NCBI GenBank assembly: GCA_947374445.1
Contig: CANCBY010000012.1
Coordinates: forward strand, 1 to 25,449
DNA: 25,449 nt
From: Pseudobdellovibrionaceae bacterium
GTDB taxonomy: Bacteria > Bdellovibrionota > Bdellovibrionia > Bdellovibrionales > Bdellovibrionaceae
Reading direction: 5' to 3'
The notes beneath the pieces were generated by a model, which was given only the letters and a program-made list of their open reading frames with translations, made no database searches and had not been told where the DNA came from. The position numbers were made by a program, and so were the translations under genes. Below are positions 14,637 to 22,262 of the stretch, piece after piece; position 1 is the first letter of the stretch; every line of letters begins with the position of its first letter.

Positions 14637-15073
14637 TAGACAATAACCTCAGCTTTACCACCTGCTGATTCAATTGCACTTTTTGCTTTGGCACTGAATT
14701 TGTGAGCCTTAACTGTAAGAGCTTTAGTGAGCTTTCCAAATGCTAATATTTTAAGGGGGCCATTTTTAATAACACCTGAAGCCTTAAGGCTCTCAGGAGT
14801 AATAATGCCAGACATATGCTCAAGATCTCCAAGATTCAAAACTGAATACTTAGTTTCAAACTTGACATTGCTAAATCCAAATTTAGGAAGTCGTCTTACT
14901 AAAGGGCTTTGACCGCCCTCAAATCCACGACGAACTTTTCCTCCAGATCGCGCCAACTGACCTTTGTGACCTTTACCCGAAGTTTGACCAAGGCCAGACC
15001 CCCGGCCGCGGCCTAAACGTTTTTGATAGTGCTTCGAACCTGGTGCTGGAGCTAACGACGACAAAAGACTCAT
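14636..15073 (-). CDS. rplO: 50S ribosomal protein L15
   Basis: Protein of 145 residues that binds 23S rRNA late in large-subunit assembly. The Gly/Arg-rich extension 'KRLGRGRGSGLGQTSGKGHK' is typical, followed by 'GFEGGQSPLVRRLPKFGF' and the globular domain ending 'AKSAIESAGGKAEVIV'. It is 3 nt from rpmD and overlaps secY by a single base. Confidence 0.97.
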   Translation of the reverse strand: MSLLSSLAPAPGSKHYQKRLGRGRGSGLGQTSGKGHKGQLARSGGKVRRGFEGGQSPLVRRLPKFGFSNVKFETKYSVLNLGDLEHMSGIITPESLKASGVIKNGPLKILAFGKLTKALTVKAHKFSAKAKSAIESAGGKAEVIV

Positions 15074-15076
15074 TTT

Positions 15077-15262
15077 CTACCTCTGTACTTCAACATCCAC
15101 TAAATGTTGAACTTTCATAATTTGACCACGATTTGCTTCATTATCCGACATAACTACAGAACTGCGAATTTTTGCAAGACCAATAGCTGCCATTGTTCTT
15201 CGCTGTGATTGAGTCGTGCCAATTAGACTTTTCTTTAATGTCACTTTAAATGTCTTAGCCAT
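15077..15262 (-). CDS. rpmD: 50S ribosomal protein L30
   Basis: Protein of 61 residues, the usual size of the short bacterial L30. 'VTLKKSLIGTTQSQRRTMAA' is the core signature and 'GQIMKVQHLVDVEV' the C-terminal strand. It lies between rpsE and rplO, as in the canonical spc operon. L30 is dispensable in some lineages but retained here. Confidence 0.95.
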   Translation of the reverse strand: MAKTFKVTLKKSLIGTTQSQRRTMAAIGLAKIRSSVVMSDNEANRGQIMKVQHLVDVEVQR

Positions 15263-15270
15263 AAAATTCC

Positions 15271-15726
15271 TTAATTTTTTGAAACAAAGTTTTTAAGTTG
15301 GTTCAAACCATCCAAAGTCGCACGAACTGCGTTATGAGGATTTCTAGTACCAACGCATTTTGTAAGAATATCTTTAACACCTACAGACTCGAGAACAGCC
15401 CGAACGGCTCCACCAGCAATAACACCTGTTCCAGGTGCAGCAGGCTTCATGATAACTTTGGCAGCCCCAAATTTTCCGATAACTTCATGAGGAATTGTGC
15501 CTTCTTTAAGATTCATTACTTTTGAACCTTTTTTTGCAGCTCTACTCGCCTTACCAATAGCTTCAGGTACTTCACCGGCTTTACCAGTTCCGAAACCAAC
15601 TTCACCAGTTTTATTCCCAACAACTACAAGAGCAGCAAAAGAAAACCTGCGTCCGCCTTTTACAACTTTTGTCACACGGTTAATTGCAACAACTCTCTCT
15701 TCAAACTCAGTCGTTTGTTTTTCCAC
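15271..15726 (-). CDS. rpsE: 30S ribosomal protein S5
   Basis: Protein of 151 residues, slightly shorter than the usual ~165 because of a short C-terminus. 'RVTKVVKGGRRFSFAALVVV' is the N-terminal double-stranded RNA-binding domain, with 'GKAGEVPEAIGKA' and 'GTIPHEVIGKFGAAKVIMKP'; the second domain has 'GGAVRAVLESVGVKDILTK'. S5 is a fidelity protein near the mRNA entrance. The start is GTG 15726 with AGGAG 6 nt upstream. A closer ATG at 15730 is in another frame and gives only seven codons. Confidence 0.97.
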   Translation of the reverse strand: MEKQTTEFEERVVAINRVTKVVKGGRRFSFAALVVVGNKTGEVGFGTGKAGEVPEAIGKASRAAKKGSKVMNLKEGTIPHEVIGKFGAAKVIMKPAAPGTGVIAGGAVRAVLESVGVKDILTKCVGTRNPHNAVRATLDGLNQLKNFVSKN

Positions 15727-15736
15727 TCATTGCTCC

Positions 15737-16105
15737 TTAGAAATTAAGTCCGGCTTCACGTGCGCCGTCTGCTAGGGACTTAACTCGTCCGTGGTAAATG
15801 TAACCATTTCGATCAAAAACTACGTTTTTAATGTTTTTAACAAGAGCTGCTTTCGCAACTTCAGCGCCCACAGCCTTAGCAATGTCTTTGCCACTCTTAT
15901 CATCTTTTAGTTTCAAAGAAGAAACTGTTACTAAAGTATTGCCAGTAACATCGTTGATAACGTGAGCATACATATGTTTGCCGCTTCGAAAAACACACAA
16001 TCTAGGGCGCTCTTCAGTGCCCTTAACAGTTTTACGGATTCGAATTTTTTTAACTAGACGAGCTGCTTGTCGTTCACTCGTATGCTTCCGAATTTTCACT
16101 TTCAT
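15737..16105 (-). CDS. rplR: 50S ribosomal protein L18
   Basis: Protein of 122 residues that binds 5S rRNA in the central protuberance with L5. 'RIRKTVKGTEERPRLCVFRS' is the conserved RNA-binding region, 'KHMYAHVINDVTGNTL' follows, and the C-terminus 'FDRNGYIYHGRVKSLADGA' is diagnostic. The gene lies between rplF (12 nt) and rpsE (10 nt). Confidence 0.97.
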   Translation of the reverse strand: MKVKIRKHTSERQAARLVKKIRIRKTVKGTEERPRLCVFRSGKHMYAHVINDVTGNTLVTVSSLKLKDDKSGKDIAKAVGAEVAKAALVKNIKNVVFDRNGYIYHGRVKSLADGAREAGLNF

Positions 16106-16117
16106 ATTTACCTCAAG

Positions 16118-16660
16118 TTATTTTCCAGCAGACTTACCAGCTTTACGTCTGATATGCTCGCCTGTATATCTAACACCCTTACCCAAATACGGCTCTGGTG
16201 GTCTAAAGCTTCTTACTTTTGCAGCAACCTGACCAACAAGCTCTCTGTTTGGTCCTGTAATTGCGATATTTGTTTGTTTATCTACCTTAATCTCAATTCC
16301 TTCAGGAATTTCAAATACGATAGGATGGCTAAACCCTAGAGAAAGCTCTAGCTTTTTACCCGCCACATTGGCTCTGTATCCAACACCGTGAAGCTCAAGA
16401 GATTTCGTAAAACCTTTAGAAACTCCAATAACAGCATTTTGTACAAGAGCTCTATACAACCCATGAAGAGACCTAGCCTCTTTAGATTCATTATTTGTTA
16501 AGAGCATCACTTTTTTACCATCAAGTTTAGCTGAAACTGATGGCTTCATTTTTATAGTCAAAGCAGTTTTTGCTCCCTTAACTACAACTTCATTAAGAGG
16601 AGTGACGCTAACCTGAACTTTATCATCAAAATATACTGGTGATTTTCCAATTCGAGACAT
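16118..16660 (-). CDS. rplF: 50S ribosomal protein L6
   Basis: Protein of 180 residues with two repeated alpha-beta domains, near the sarcin-ricin loop and factor-binding site. The opening 'MSRIGKSPV' and the second-domain signature 'PEPYLGKGVRYTGEHIRRKA' are standard. 'GVSKGFTKSLELHGVGYRA' links the domains. Length and position between rpsH and rplR are normal. Confidence 0.98.
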   Translation of the reverse strand: MSRIGKSPVYFDDKVQVSVTPLNEVVVKGAKTALTIKMKPSVSAKLDGKKVMLLTNNESKEARSLHGLYRALVQNAVIGVSKGFTKSLELHGVGYRANVAGKKLELSLGFSHPIVFEIPEGIEIKVDKQTNIAITGPNRELVGQVAAKVRSFRPPEPYLGKGVRYTGEHIRRKAGKSAGK

Positions 16661-16667
16661 CTTTCAC

Positions 16668-17057
16668 CTACCAAATCTTGCAAAGAAGTTCGCCACCAAG
16701 ATTTTTTTTCTGAGCTTCTCTTCCACTCATCAAACCTTGACTGGTACTAACTATAGTCATCCCCAAACCAGAACGAACTTGAGGAATTTCATTTGATTTT
16801 ACATAAACTCGTCGACCAGGTCTGCTTACCGTGTTGATCGCAGAAATCACATGACTGCCATCATCCGAGTACTTAAGGTAAACACGCATTATGCCTTGCT
16901 TACTATCTTTAGCAACTTTGAAGCTTCTGATCAGACCTTGATTTGCAAGAATCTCAGCCAATCCAACTCTCAGCTTTGAAGCAGGCACATCAACCTTCTC
17001 GTGTCGAGATACTCCCGCATTTCTGATTCTTGTTAAAAACTCTGAAACTGTATCCAT
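16668..17057 (-). CDS. rpsH: 30S ribosomal protein S8
   Basis: Protein of 129 residues, a primary 16S rRNA binder in the central domain. 'LTRIRNAGVSRHEKVDVPAS' is the N-terminal signature and 'GLGMTIVSTSQGLMSGREA' with 'GGELLCKIW' the C-terminal RNA-binding part. The first residues ('MDTVSEF') vary from the common 'DPIADM'. In Escherichia coli S8 represses the spc operon by binding the rplE region; no equivalent site was recognised here. Confidence 0.97.
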   Translation of the reverse strand: MDTVSEFLTRIRNAGVSRHEKVDVPASKLRVGLAEILANQGLIRSFKVAKDSKQGIMRVYLKYSDDGSHVISAINTVSRPGRRVYVKSNEIPQVRSGLGMTIVSTSQGLMSGREAQKKNLGGELLCKIW

Positions 17058-17070
17058 TTATAAAATCTCC

Positions 17071-17376
17071 TTACCAGCTGGCCTTAGTTACGCCAGGGAG
17101 TTTTCCATCCAAAGCAAGTTGTCTAAACGCCATCCTAGATAGCCCGAATTTACGATAATTTCCGCGAGGTCTGCCCGTTAGCTCACACCGAGTAATAACA
17201 CGGTTTGGAGATGTATCACGTGGCAAATCTTGCAGTTTTTTTCGAGCAGCCAATCTATCGTCATCAGACAACTTCATGTTTACCGCTGTTTCGCGCAATT
17301 CTTTACGAAGCTTTCCAAATTTCTTAGAAAGTTTCTTACGTTTATTGTTTTTTTCAATCGAAGACTTACGAGCCAA
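17071..17376 (-). CDS. rpsN: 30S ribosomal protein S14 (zinc-free long form)
   Basis: Protein of 101 residues, the long form without the CxxC zinc motif found in the ~61-residue version. 'DTSPNRVITRCELTGRPRG' and 'KFGLSRMAFRQLALDGKLPG' are the conserved C-terminal parts, ending 'VTKASW'. It binds 16S rRNA in the head of the small subunit. It lies between rplE (14 nt) and rpsH (13 nt). L36 and S4 here keep zinc sites, so the genome mixes the two forms. Confidence 0.97.
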   Translation of the reverse strand: MARKSSIEKNNKRKKLSKKFGKLRKELRETAVNMKLSDDDRLAARKKLQDLPRDTSPNRVITRCELTGRPRGNYRKFGLSRMAFRQLALDGKLPGVTKASW

Positions 17377-17390
17377 TCAACACCTCAAAT

Positions 17391-17930
17391 CTATTTTCTG
17401 AATGGCATTCCAAGAGCTTCAAGAAGCGCCTTACCTTCGGCGTCACTTTTTGCACTTGTACAGATTGTAATATTCATTCCACGAACTTTATCAACACGAT
17501 CATAGTTTATCTCAGGAAACACAATTTGTTCCTTTAAACCCATATTATAGTTTCCACGACCGTCGAACCCCTTACTTGGCAATCCGCGAAAGTCACGTAC
17601 TCGCGGAAGAGCAAGCGTAGTCATACGATCCAAAAACGCCCACATTCTATCTCTTCTTAGCGTTACGCGAACACCAATTGGAATTCCGGCGCGAAGCTTA
17701 AAGTTAGAAATCGCTTTTTTAGCTTTAGTAATTACGGCTTTTTGACCAGTAATTGCTGTGATTTCATCAACCACAGTATTTAGAACTTTTGGGTTCTGAA
17801 CTGCTTCACTAAGACATACGCTCAAAGTGATTTTTTCAAGCTTTGGTACATCCATGATGTTTGCTGCACCAAGCTGTTTCATCAACGCTTTTTGAATTTC
17901 TTCTTTGTATTTGGCCTGCAATCTATTCAT
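17391..17930 (-). CDS. rplE: 50S ribosomal protein L5
   Basis: Protein of 179 residues that binds 5S rRNA and touches P-site tRNA. 'ALPRVRDFRGLPSKGFDGRG' and 'NYNMGLKEQIVFPEINYDRV' are strong L5 signatures, with 'GMNITICTSAKSDAEGKALL' at the end. The early strand reads 'LEKITLSVCLSEAVQN', where most bacterial L5 proteins have a form like 'NMGVGEA', so this loop is divergent. The gene begins 8 nt after the rplN stop, with no rplX between them. Confidence 0.97.
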   Translation of the reverse strand: MNRLQAKYKEEIQKALMKQLGAANIMDVPKLEKITLSVCLSEAVQNPKVLNTVVDEITAITGQKAVITKAKKAISNFKLRAGIPIGVRVTLRRDRMWAFLDRMTTLALPRVRDFRGLPSKGFDGRGNYNMGLKEQIVFPEINYDRVDKVRGMNITICTSAKSDAEGKALLEALGMPFRK

Positions 17931-17938
17931 AAAAACTC

Positions 17939-18307
17939 CTACAACACTTCTGGAGCCAAAGAGACAATTTTCACAAATTGTTTAGCTCTTAGCTCTCTTG
18001 CTACTGGACCGAAAATACGAGTTCCAATTGGCTCTTTTGCAGCGTTGATCAAGACCGCTGAGTTATCATCAAATCTGATATAACTTCCATCAGCTCTGCG
18101 CAGTTTTTGTACAGTTCGTACTACAACCGCCTTTGCTACGTCGCCTTTTTTTACTTTTGAATTTGGCAATGCTTCTCTGATTGAAACAACAATGATGTCA
18201 CCAATCGAAGCCACGCGTCGTTTAGAACCACCAAGAACTTTAATGCAAAATACTTCTTTTGCACCAGAGTTGTCAGCCACATTAAGCTTTGTTTGCATTT
18301 GAATCAT
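17939..18307 (-). CDS. rplN: 50S ribosomal protein L14
   Basis: Protein of 122 residues, exact family length. 'MIQMQTKLNVADNSGAKEV' opens the barrel, 'VRREAL'-type segment appears as 'SIREALPNSKVKKGDV', and 'GPVARELRAKQFVKIVSLAP' closes the protein. It contacts 16S rRNA in an intersubunit bridge. The C-terminus is intact and ends directly ahead of rplE, so the absence of rplX is not due to fusion with this gene. Confidence 0.98.
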   Translation of the reverse strand: MIQMQTKLNVADNSGAKEVFCIKVLGGSKRRVASIGDIIVVSIREALPNSKVKKGDVAKAVVVRTVQKLRRADGSYIRFDDNSAVLINAAKEPIGTRIFGPVARELRAKQFVKIVSLAPEVL

Positions 18308-18315
18308 AACAACCC

Positions 18316-18609
18316 CTAGTTTTTCGCAGCTTCAACGACTTCGCTCAAAGCCCATCGTTTAGTTTTGCTCAAAGGACGAGTCTCGTGAATTTTCACTAGA
18401 TCGCCAATTTTTGCAGTGTTTTTTTCGTCATGAGCTTTAAAAACCGAAGTTCTTCTAAGATATTTTCCATACTTGCCATGTTTAACAAGTCTGTAAATTA
18501 AAACAGAAATGGTTTTGTCCATTTTATTGCTAACGACTTCACCAGTAACTTCGATCCTACGACCGCGAGGTTCTGAGATTATTTTTTTTGCAACTTCTTT
18601 TTTTGCCAT
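18316..18609 (-). CDS. rpsQ: 30S ribosomal protein S17
   Basis: Protein of 97 residues, a primary 16S rRNA-binding OB-fold protein. 'GEVVSNKMDKTISVLIYRLV' and 'HGKYGKYLRRTSVFKAHDE' are the signature, and 'IGDLVKIHETRPLSKTKRW' the second half. The N-terminus has about 15 extra residues ('MAKKEVAKKIISEPR') before the usual core. It lies between rpmC and rplN as expected. Confidence 0.97.
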   Translation of the reverse strand: MAKKEVAKKIISEPRGRRIEVTGEVVSNKMDKTISVLIYRLVKHGKYGKYLRRTSVFKAHDEKNTAKIGDLVKIHETRPLSKTKRWALSEVVEAAKN

Positions 18610-18624
18610 ACGTCCTCAGTTTCT

Positions 18625-18816
18625 TTATCGAACAATCTTTTTAACTAACGCGGTATGAACACGAGCAAGATCTTTACGAATCTTTCTGATCTCAAGAGGA
18701 TTGCCGAGTTGACCAAGTTGGTTTTTAATTTTTGCCGTAAATAGCTGCTCGCCAAGCAATGCTTTCTTCTTTTTGAGCTCTACAGCAGACAAATCTTTTA
18801 TTTCATTGAATTTCAT
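18625..18816 (-). CDS. rpmC: 50S ribosomal protein L29
   Basis: Protein of 63 residues forming two helices near the peptide exit tunnel. 'MKFNEIKDLSAVELKKK' is the first helix, 'QLGNPLEIRKIRKDLARVHT' the diagnostic second. Length, position 3 nt after rplP and basic charge are normal. Confidence 0.96.
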   Translation of the reverse strand: MKFNEIKDLSAVELKKKKALLGEQLFTAKIKNQLGQLGNPLEIRKIRKDLARVHTALVKKIVR

Positions 18817-18819
18817 AAA

Positions 18820-19227
18820 CTACTCTCTCACCAAAAAACGAGTTTTGAATGGAAGCTTATGTGCTGCTCTCAAAAATGCTTCTTGAGCTTGCTCTTTTGT
18901 AACACCATTCATTTCGAAAAGAATTTTACCTGGCAAAACTTTAGAAACCCAGTACTCAGGATTTCCTTTTCCAGACCCCATCCTTGTCTCTGCAGCCTTT
19001 TTTGTTACAGGTCTATCTGGATAAACTCGGCACCAAATTTTGCCACCACGCTTGATACTTCTAGAAATAGCAATACGACCCGCCTCTAATTGACGAGCAG
19101 TCATTCGGCACTCTTCCATAGCTTGAAGACCGAAATCTCCGAAATCTAAAGTACTGCCTCTATAAGCCAAACCGCGAGAGCGTCCGATGAATTGTTTTCT
19201 ATGTTTTACTCTTTTAGGACTTAACAC
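18820..19227 (-). CDS. rplP: 50S ribosomal protein L16
   Basis: Protein of 135 residues at the A-site tRNA entry of the large subunit. 'MLSPKRVKHRKQFIGRSRG' opens the protein, and 'TARQLEAGRIAISRSIKRGG' and 'RMGSGKGNPEYWVSKVLPGK' are the two signatures. The start is GTG 19227, overlapping the rpsC stop by 14 nt; GGAGG lies 6 nt upstream, which fixes this start. Confidence 0.98.
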   Translation of the reverse strand: MLSPKRVKHRKQFIGRSRGLAYRGSTLDFGDFGLQAMEECRMTARQLEAGRIAISRSIKRGGKIWCRVYPDRPVTKKAAETRMGSGKGNPEYWVSKVLPGKILFEMNGVTKEQAQEAFLRAAHKLPFKTRFLVRE

Positions 19228-19879
19228 GACCGGCCTCCGCTACTTCACGAGCTGACAAAATGTCGCCCTTATAAATCCAAACTTTCAAACCAATAATACC
19301 GTAAGCCGTTAAAGCTTCAGCAGTTCCATAATCGATATCAGCTCTCAATGTATGAAGAGGAACGCTCTTCTCATTGTACCATTCAGTGCGAGCAATCTCT
19401 GCACCATCTAAACGACCAGAAACTTTAATTTTGATACCTCTAACTCCGCCTTTGATTGCGGCAGCCATAGCTTTTTTCATAGCACGACGCCAAGAGATAC
19501 GTTTTTCAAGTTGCATAGCAATACTCTCAGCAACTAGCTGAGCATCAATGTCTGGCTTACGAACCTCTTGAATGCTCAAGAATACTTCGTTTGGAGTCAG
19601 TTTTTGAACATCAGCTTTAAGCTGGTCGATACCAGTTCCTTTTTTGCCGATAACAACACCAGGACGAGCAGTCGAAATGATGACTTTGATTTTTTTTGCA
19701 GCTCGCTCCATTTCAATTTTTGCAACGCCAGCATGCTTAAGCTTATCTTTTAGATATTTTCTAAGCTTGATGTCCTCATGAAGATTATCAAAGTATTGCT
19801 GTCCTTTTGCGTACCATCGAGAGTCCCAAGTACGAATAACGCCTAAGCGGAGACCAACTGGATTTACCTTTTGTCCCAC
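19214..19879 (-). CDS. rpsC: 30S ribosomal protein S3
   Basis: Protein of 221 residues at the mRNA entry channel. 'MGQKVNPVGLRLG' starts the protein, the KH domain has 'ARPGVVIGKKGTGIDQLK' (GxxG loop), and the C-terminal domain shows 'ISWRRAMKKAMAAAIKGGVR' and 'GRLDGAEIARTEWY'. The tail after 'WIYKGDIL' is short ('SAREVAEAGRVKS'). Its end overlaps the start of rplP by 14 nt. Confidence 0.98.
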   Translation of the reverse strand: MGQKVNPVGLRLGVIRTWDSRWYAKGQQYFDNLHEDIKLRKYLKDKLKHAGVAKIEMERAAKKIKVIISTARPGVVIGKKGTGIDQLKADVQKLTPNEVFLSIQEVRKPDIDAQLVAESIAMQLEKRISWRRAMKKAMAAAIKGGVRGIKIKVSGRLDGAEIARTEWYNEKSVPLHTLRADIDYGTAEALTAYGIIGLKVWIYKGDILSAREVAEAGRVKS

Positions 19880-19882
19880 AAA

Positions 19883-20215
19883 TTACCTCTCATCCAAAAC
19901 TACGTTAATATGACTCATCTTTTTCTTAACTCCGCTAGCACGACCTTGCGCGCGTGGACGAAATCTTTTCAAAGATGGCCCTTGATCTACAGTCACAGTT
20001 TTTACGTAAAGCTTATCAAGATCGATGCTTTTCTTTTGATCAGCATTTGCAACAGCTGACTCGATAAGTTTTTTCAACAAAACTGCAGTCTTCTTATTCA
20101 TAAAAGTTAGAGTTTTAATCGCAACACCAACATTTTGACCACGAACCATGTCCGCAACCAATCTGGCTTTTTGCGCCGCAACTCTAGCATAATTTAAGCT
20201 TGCTTTAACTTCCAT
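19883..20215 (-). CDS. rplV: 50S ribosomal protein L22
   Basis: Protein of 110 residues from ATG 20215; this matches the usual length and the common 'ME..A' opening, so I prefer it to the in-frame TTG at 20221 that would add two residues. GGCGGG lies 6 nt upstream. 'AQKARLVADMVRGQNVGVAI' and 'VDQGPSLKRFRPRAQGRAS' are the signatures. The long beta hairpin carrying the second motif lines the exit tunnel, where macrolide resistance changes occur; nothing unusual is seen there. Confidence 0.97.
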   Translation of the reverse strand: MEVKASLNYARVAAQKARLVADMVRGQNVGVAIKTLTFMNKKTAVLLKKLIESAVANADQKKSIDLDKLYVKTVTVDQGPSLKRFRPRAQGRASGVKKKMSHINVVLDER

Positions 20216-20227
20216 TACCAACCCGCC

Positions 20228-20524
20228 TTATTTCTTTGCCGCTGGAGAAGCCGCCGGAGCAGCTTTCTTTTCAGCATGCCCTTGGAAAGTTCGCGTAGGA
20301 GCAAACTCACCTAGTTTATGGCCAATCATATTTTCTGTTACATAAACAGGGACAAATTTTCTGCCATTGTGAACAGCAAAAGTCAGTCCAACAGTCTCAG
20401 GAAGAATAGTTGATCTTCTAGACCATGTCTTAATAACTTTTTTATCATTTTTTTGAATCGCGTGATCGATCTTCTTCATCAGATGATTATCGAGGTACGG
20501 ACCCTTTTTTACCGAACGTGCCAT
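20228..20524 (-). CDS. rpsS: 30S ribosomal protein S19
   Basis: Protein of 98 residues in the small-subunit head, forming a complex with S13. 'MARSVKKGPYLDNHLMKKI', 'IKTWSRRSTILPE' and 'GHKLGEFAPTRTFQGHA' are standard. The tail adds 'EKKAAPAASPAAKK', an Ala/Pro/Lys stretch slightly longer than the usual C-terminus. Confidence 0.98.
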   Translation of the reverse strand: MARSVKKGPYLDNHLMKKIDHAIQKNDKKVIKTWSRRSTILPETVGLTFAVHNGRKFVPVYVTENMIGHKLGEFAPTRTFQGHAEKKAAPAASPAAKK

Positions 20525-20536
20525 AGCTGTCTCCTA

Positions 20537-21355
20537 CTACTTACGTCTCTTCACGATGGAAGAATCTGTTCGCTTATTATGGCGAGTTTTAAATCCCTTA
20601 CAAGGCTGTCCCCAAGGAGTTACAGGGTGATGACCCTTACCAACCCCTTCACCGCCACCGAGAGGATGGTCAACAGGATTCATGGCCATACCACGAACTC
20701 CAGGACGAATACCTCTCCAGCGAGATCTTCCAGCCTTACCAAGTTTAATATTTTCATTATCAGTATTTCCAACTTGGCCGATTGAAGCACGGCAAACAGA
20801 CAATACCTTTTTAACTTCGCCAGAAGGTAGTTTAACCTGACAATATTGGCCGTCTTTCGAAACCAACACAGCAGCAACACCTGCTCCGCGAGCAACTTGT
20901 GCGCCCTTTCCGGGACGAAGCTCAACATTATGAATAGTTGTTCCAACCGGAATAAATCCAAGCGGCAATGAATTGCCTGGCTTGATATCTGCTTTTTCAG
21001 AAGAAATTACAGCATCACCAACACCTAGGCCGATAGGAGCGATTATGTATGCTTTTTCGCCATCGATATATCCTATTAGTGCAATTCGGCAAGTTCTGTT
21101 TGGATCATATTCAATAGCCAAAACTTTTGCAGGCACATCAACTTTTGTTCGCTTAAAATCGATCAAACGGTATCGGCGCTTATGACCACCACCGATATGT
21201 CTCATTGTTATCATACCCGTATTGTTACGAGCAGACGCGCGAGGCAGAGATTCTGTTAATGATTTTTCTGGAGTGCGCTTTGTCAACTCTTTGAAGTCGA
21301 ACCCGATCATTCCACGGCTTGCATGAGAGCGAGCGCTAAACTGTTTTATTCCCAT
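20537..21355 (-). CDS. rplB: 50S ribosomal protein L2
   Basis: Protein of 272 residues, one of the largest and most conserved proteins near the peptidyl transferase centre. 'GGGHKRRYRLIDFKR' and 'IEYDPNRTCRIALIGY' lie in the RNA-binding domain, and 'GVRGMAMNPVDHPLGGGEG' near residues 218-236 is the C-terminal signature. His230, implicated in peptidyl transferase function, is kept; the second His of the common 'DHPHGGG' is Leu here. The C-terminus 'TRHNKRTDSSIVKRRK' is normal. Confidence 0.98.
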   Translation of the reverse strand: MGIKQFSARSHASRGMIGFDFKELTKRTPEKSLTESLPRASARNNTGMITMRHIGGGHKRRYRLIDFKRTKVDVPAKVLAIEYDPNRTCRIALIGYIDGEKAYIIAPIGLGVGDAVISSEKADIKPGNSLPLGFIPVGTTIHNVELRPGKGAQVARGAGVAAVLVSKDGQYCQVKLPSGEVKKVLSVCRASIGQVGNTDNENIKLGKAGRSRWRGIRPGVRGMAMNPVDHPLGGGEGVGKGHHPVTPWGQPCKGFKTRHNKRTDSSIVKRRK

Positions 21356-21358
21356 TTA

Positions 21359-21637
21359 CTACACTCCCTCGAACAAGGCGATTTTTTCACCCTCAACAAG
21401 TTTCACGTAAGCCTTTTTCCAATGGCCAACTTTTCCTGGACCGAATTTAGTCATCTTTGCACGACCACGGCCAACACTTGTTCTGATGCTGTTAACTTTT
21501 ACTTTAAAGTTTTTTTCTACAGCCGTTTTGATCTCAGGCTTACTTGCAGTCATATCAACTTCAAAAACATAAACTCCTGAAGCGTTATGATAAGTATTTT
21601 TTTCTGTGATCAGCGGTTTTTTAATTACTTGTTTCAT
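21359..21637 (-). CDS. rplW: 50S ribosomal protein L23
   Basis: Protein of 92 residues at the exit tunnel, the docking site for trigger factor and SRP. 'KKPLITEKNTYH' opens it, 'YVFEVDMTASKPEIKTAVEK' is the core helix-strand unit, and 'VNSIRTSVGRGR' the tunnel loop. It is set 3 nt from both neighbours, rplD and rplB. Confidence 0.97.
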   Translation of the reverse strand: MKQVIKKPLITEKNTYHNASGVYVFEVDMTASKPEIKTAVEKNFKVKVNSIRTSVGRGRAKMTKFGPGKVGHWKKAYVKLVEGEKIALFEGV

Positions 21638-21640
21638 GAC

Positions 21641-22261
21641 CTACTCCGCCTGACATCTTTCAATGATTTTAGCTACAGACTCTTTAGTCAAAACTGCAGC
21701 ATCGTATTTCAAAAGATCAAATACGTTAATCCCCTCAACAGGCTGATATTTGTATTTGTCTAAGTTGCTCGAAGCTTGCTTAAATTTTGCGTCCACACCT
21801 GCATCAACCAAAATAGCTTTAGAAAGACCAAAACCCTTTAGACGTTTTGCAAGCTCAGCAGTTTTGCCTTCAGATTGCATGCTATCAACGATAAACAAGC
21901 GGCCTTCTTTATTAAGATGCGACAGAGCCATCTTAAGAGCCAAACGACGCACTTTCTTAGGCAAAGCGTATTCATAACTTCTTGGTGTTGGCCCAAAAAG
22001 CTTTGCTCCGCCTGGCATCAAAGGAGATCTAGTTGAACCTTGACGAGCATTACCAGTGCCTTTTTGTTTGAATGGCTTTTTACCGCCACCACTTACCATA
22101 GCACGAGTCTTAACCATCGCAGTCCCTTGACGACGAGACGCCAACTGCCAATGCACGACGGACTGAAGAACATCTTTTTTAACATCAACCTCGAAAACCT
22201 CTTTTTCAAGAGTGATCGTGCCGACTTTTTCTTTTTTCCAATTTAAAATATTTGTTGCCAT
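21641..22261 (-). CDS. rplD: 50S ribosomal protein L4
   Basis: Protein of 206 residues. The extended tunnel loop appears as 'SGGGKKPFKQKGTGNARQGS' followed by 'RSPLMPGGAKLFGPTPRSY', and the globular domain includes 'LALKMALSHLNKEGRLFIVD'. In Escherichia coli L4 also represses the S10 operon through the leader upstream of rpsJ; the leader here (23284-23527) shows no obvious equivalent structure, so that control is not supported. Confidence 0.97.
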   Translation of the reverse strand: MATNILNWKKEKVGTITLEKEVFEVDVKKDVLQSVVHWQLASRRQGTAMVKTRAMVSGGGKKPFKQKGTGNARQGSTRSPLMPGGAKLFGPTPRSYEYALPKKVRRLALKMALSHLNKEGRLFIVDSMQSEGKTAELAKRLKGFGLSKAILVDAGVDAKFKQASSNLDKYKYQPVEGINVFDLLKYDAAVLTKESVAKIIERCQAE

Positions 22262-22262
22262 A

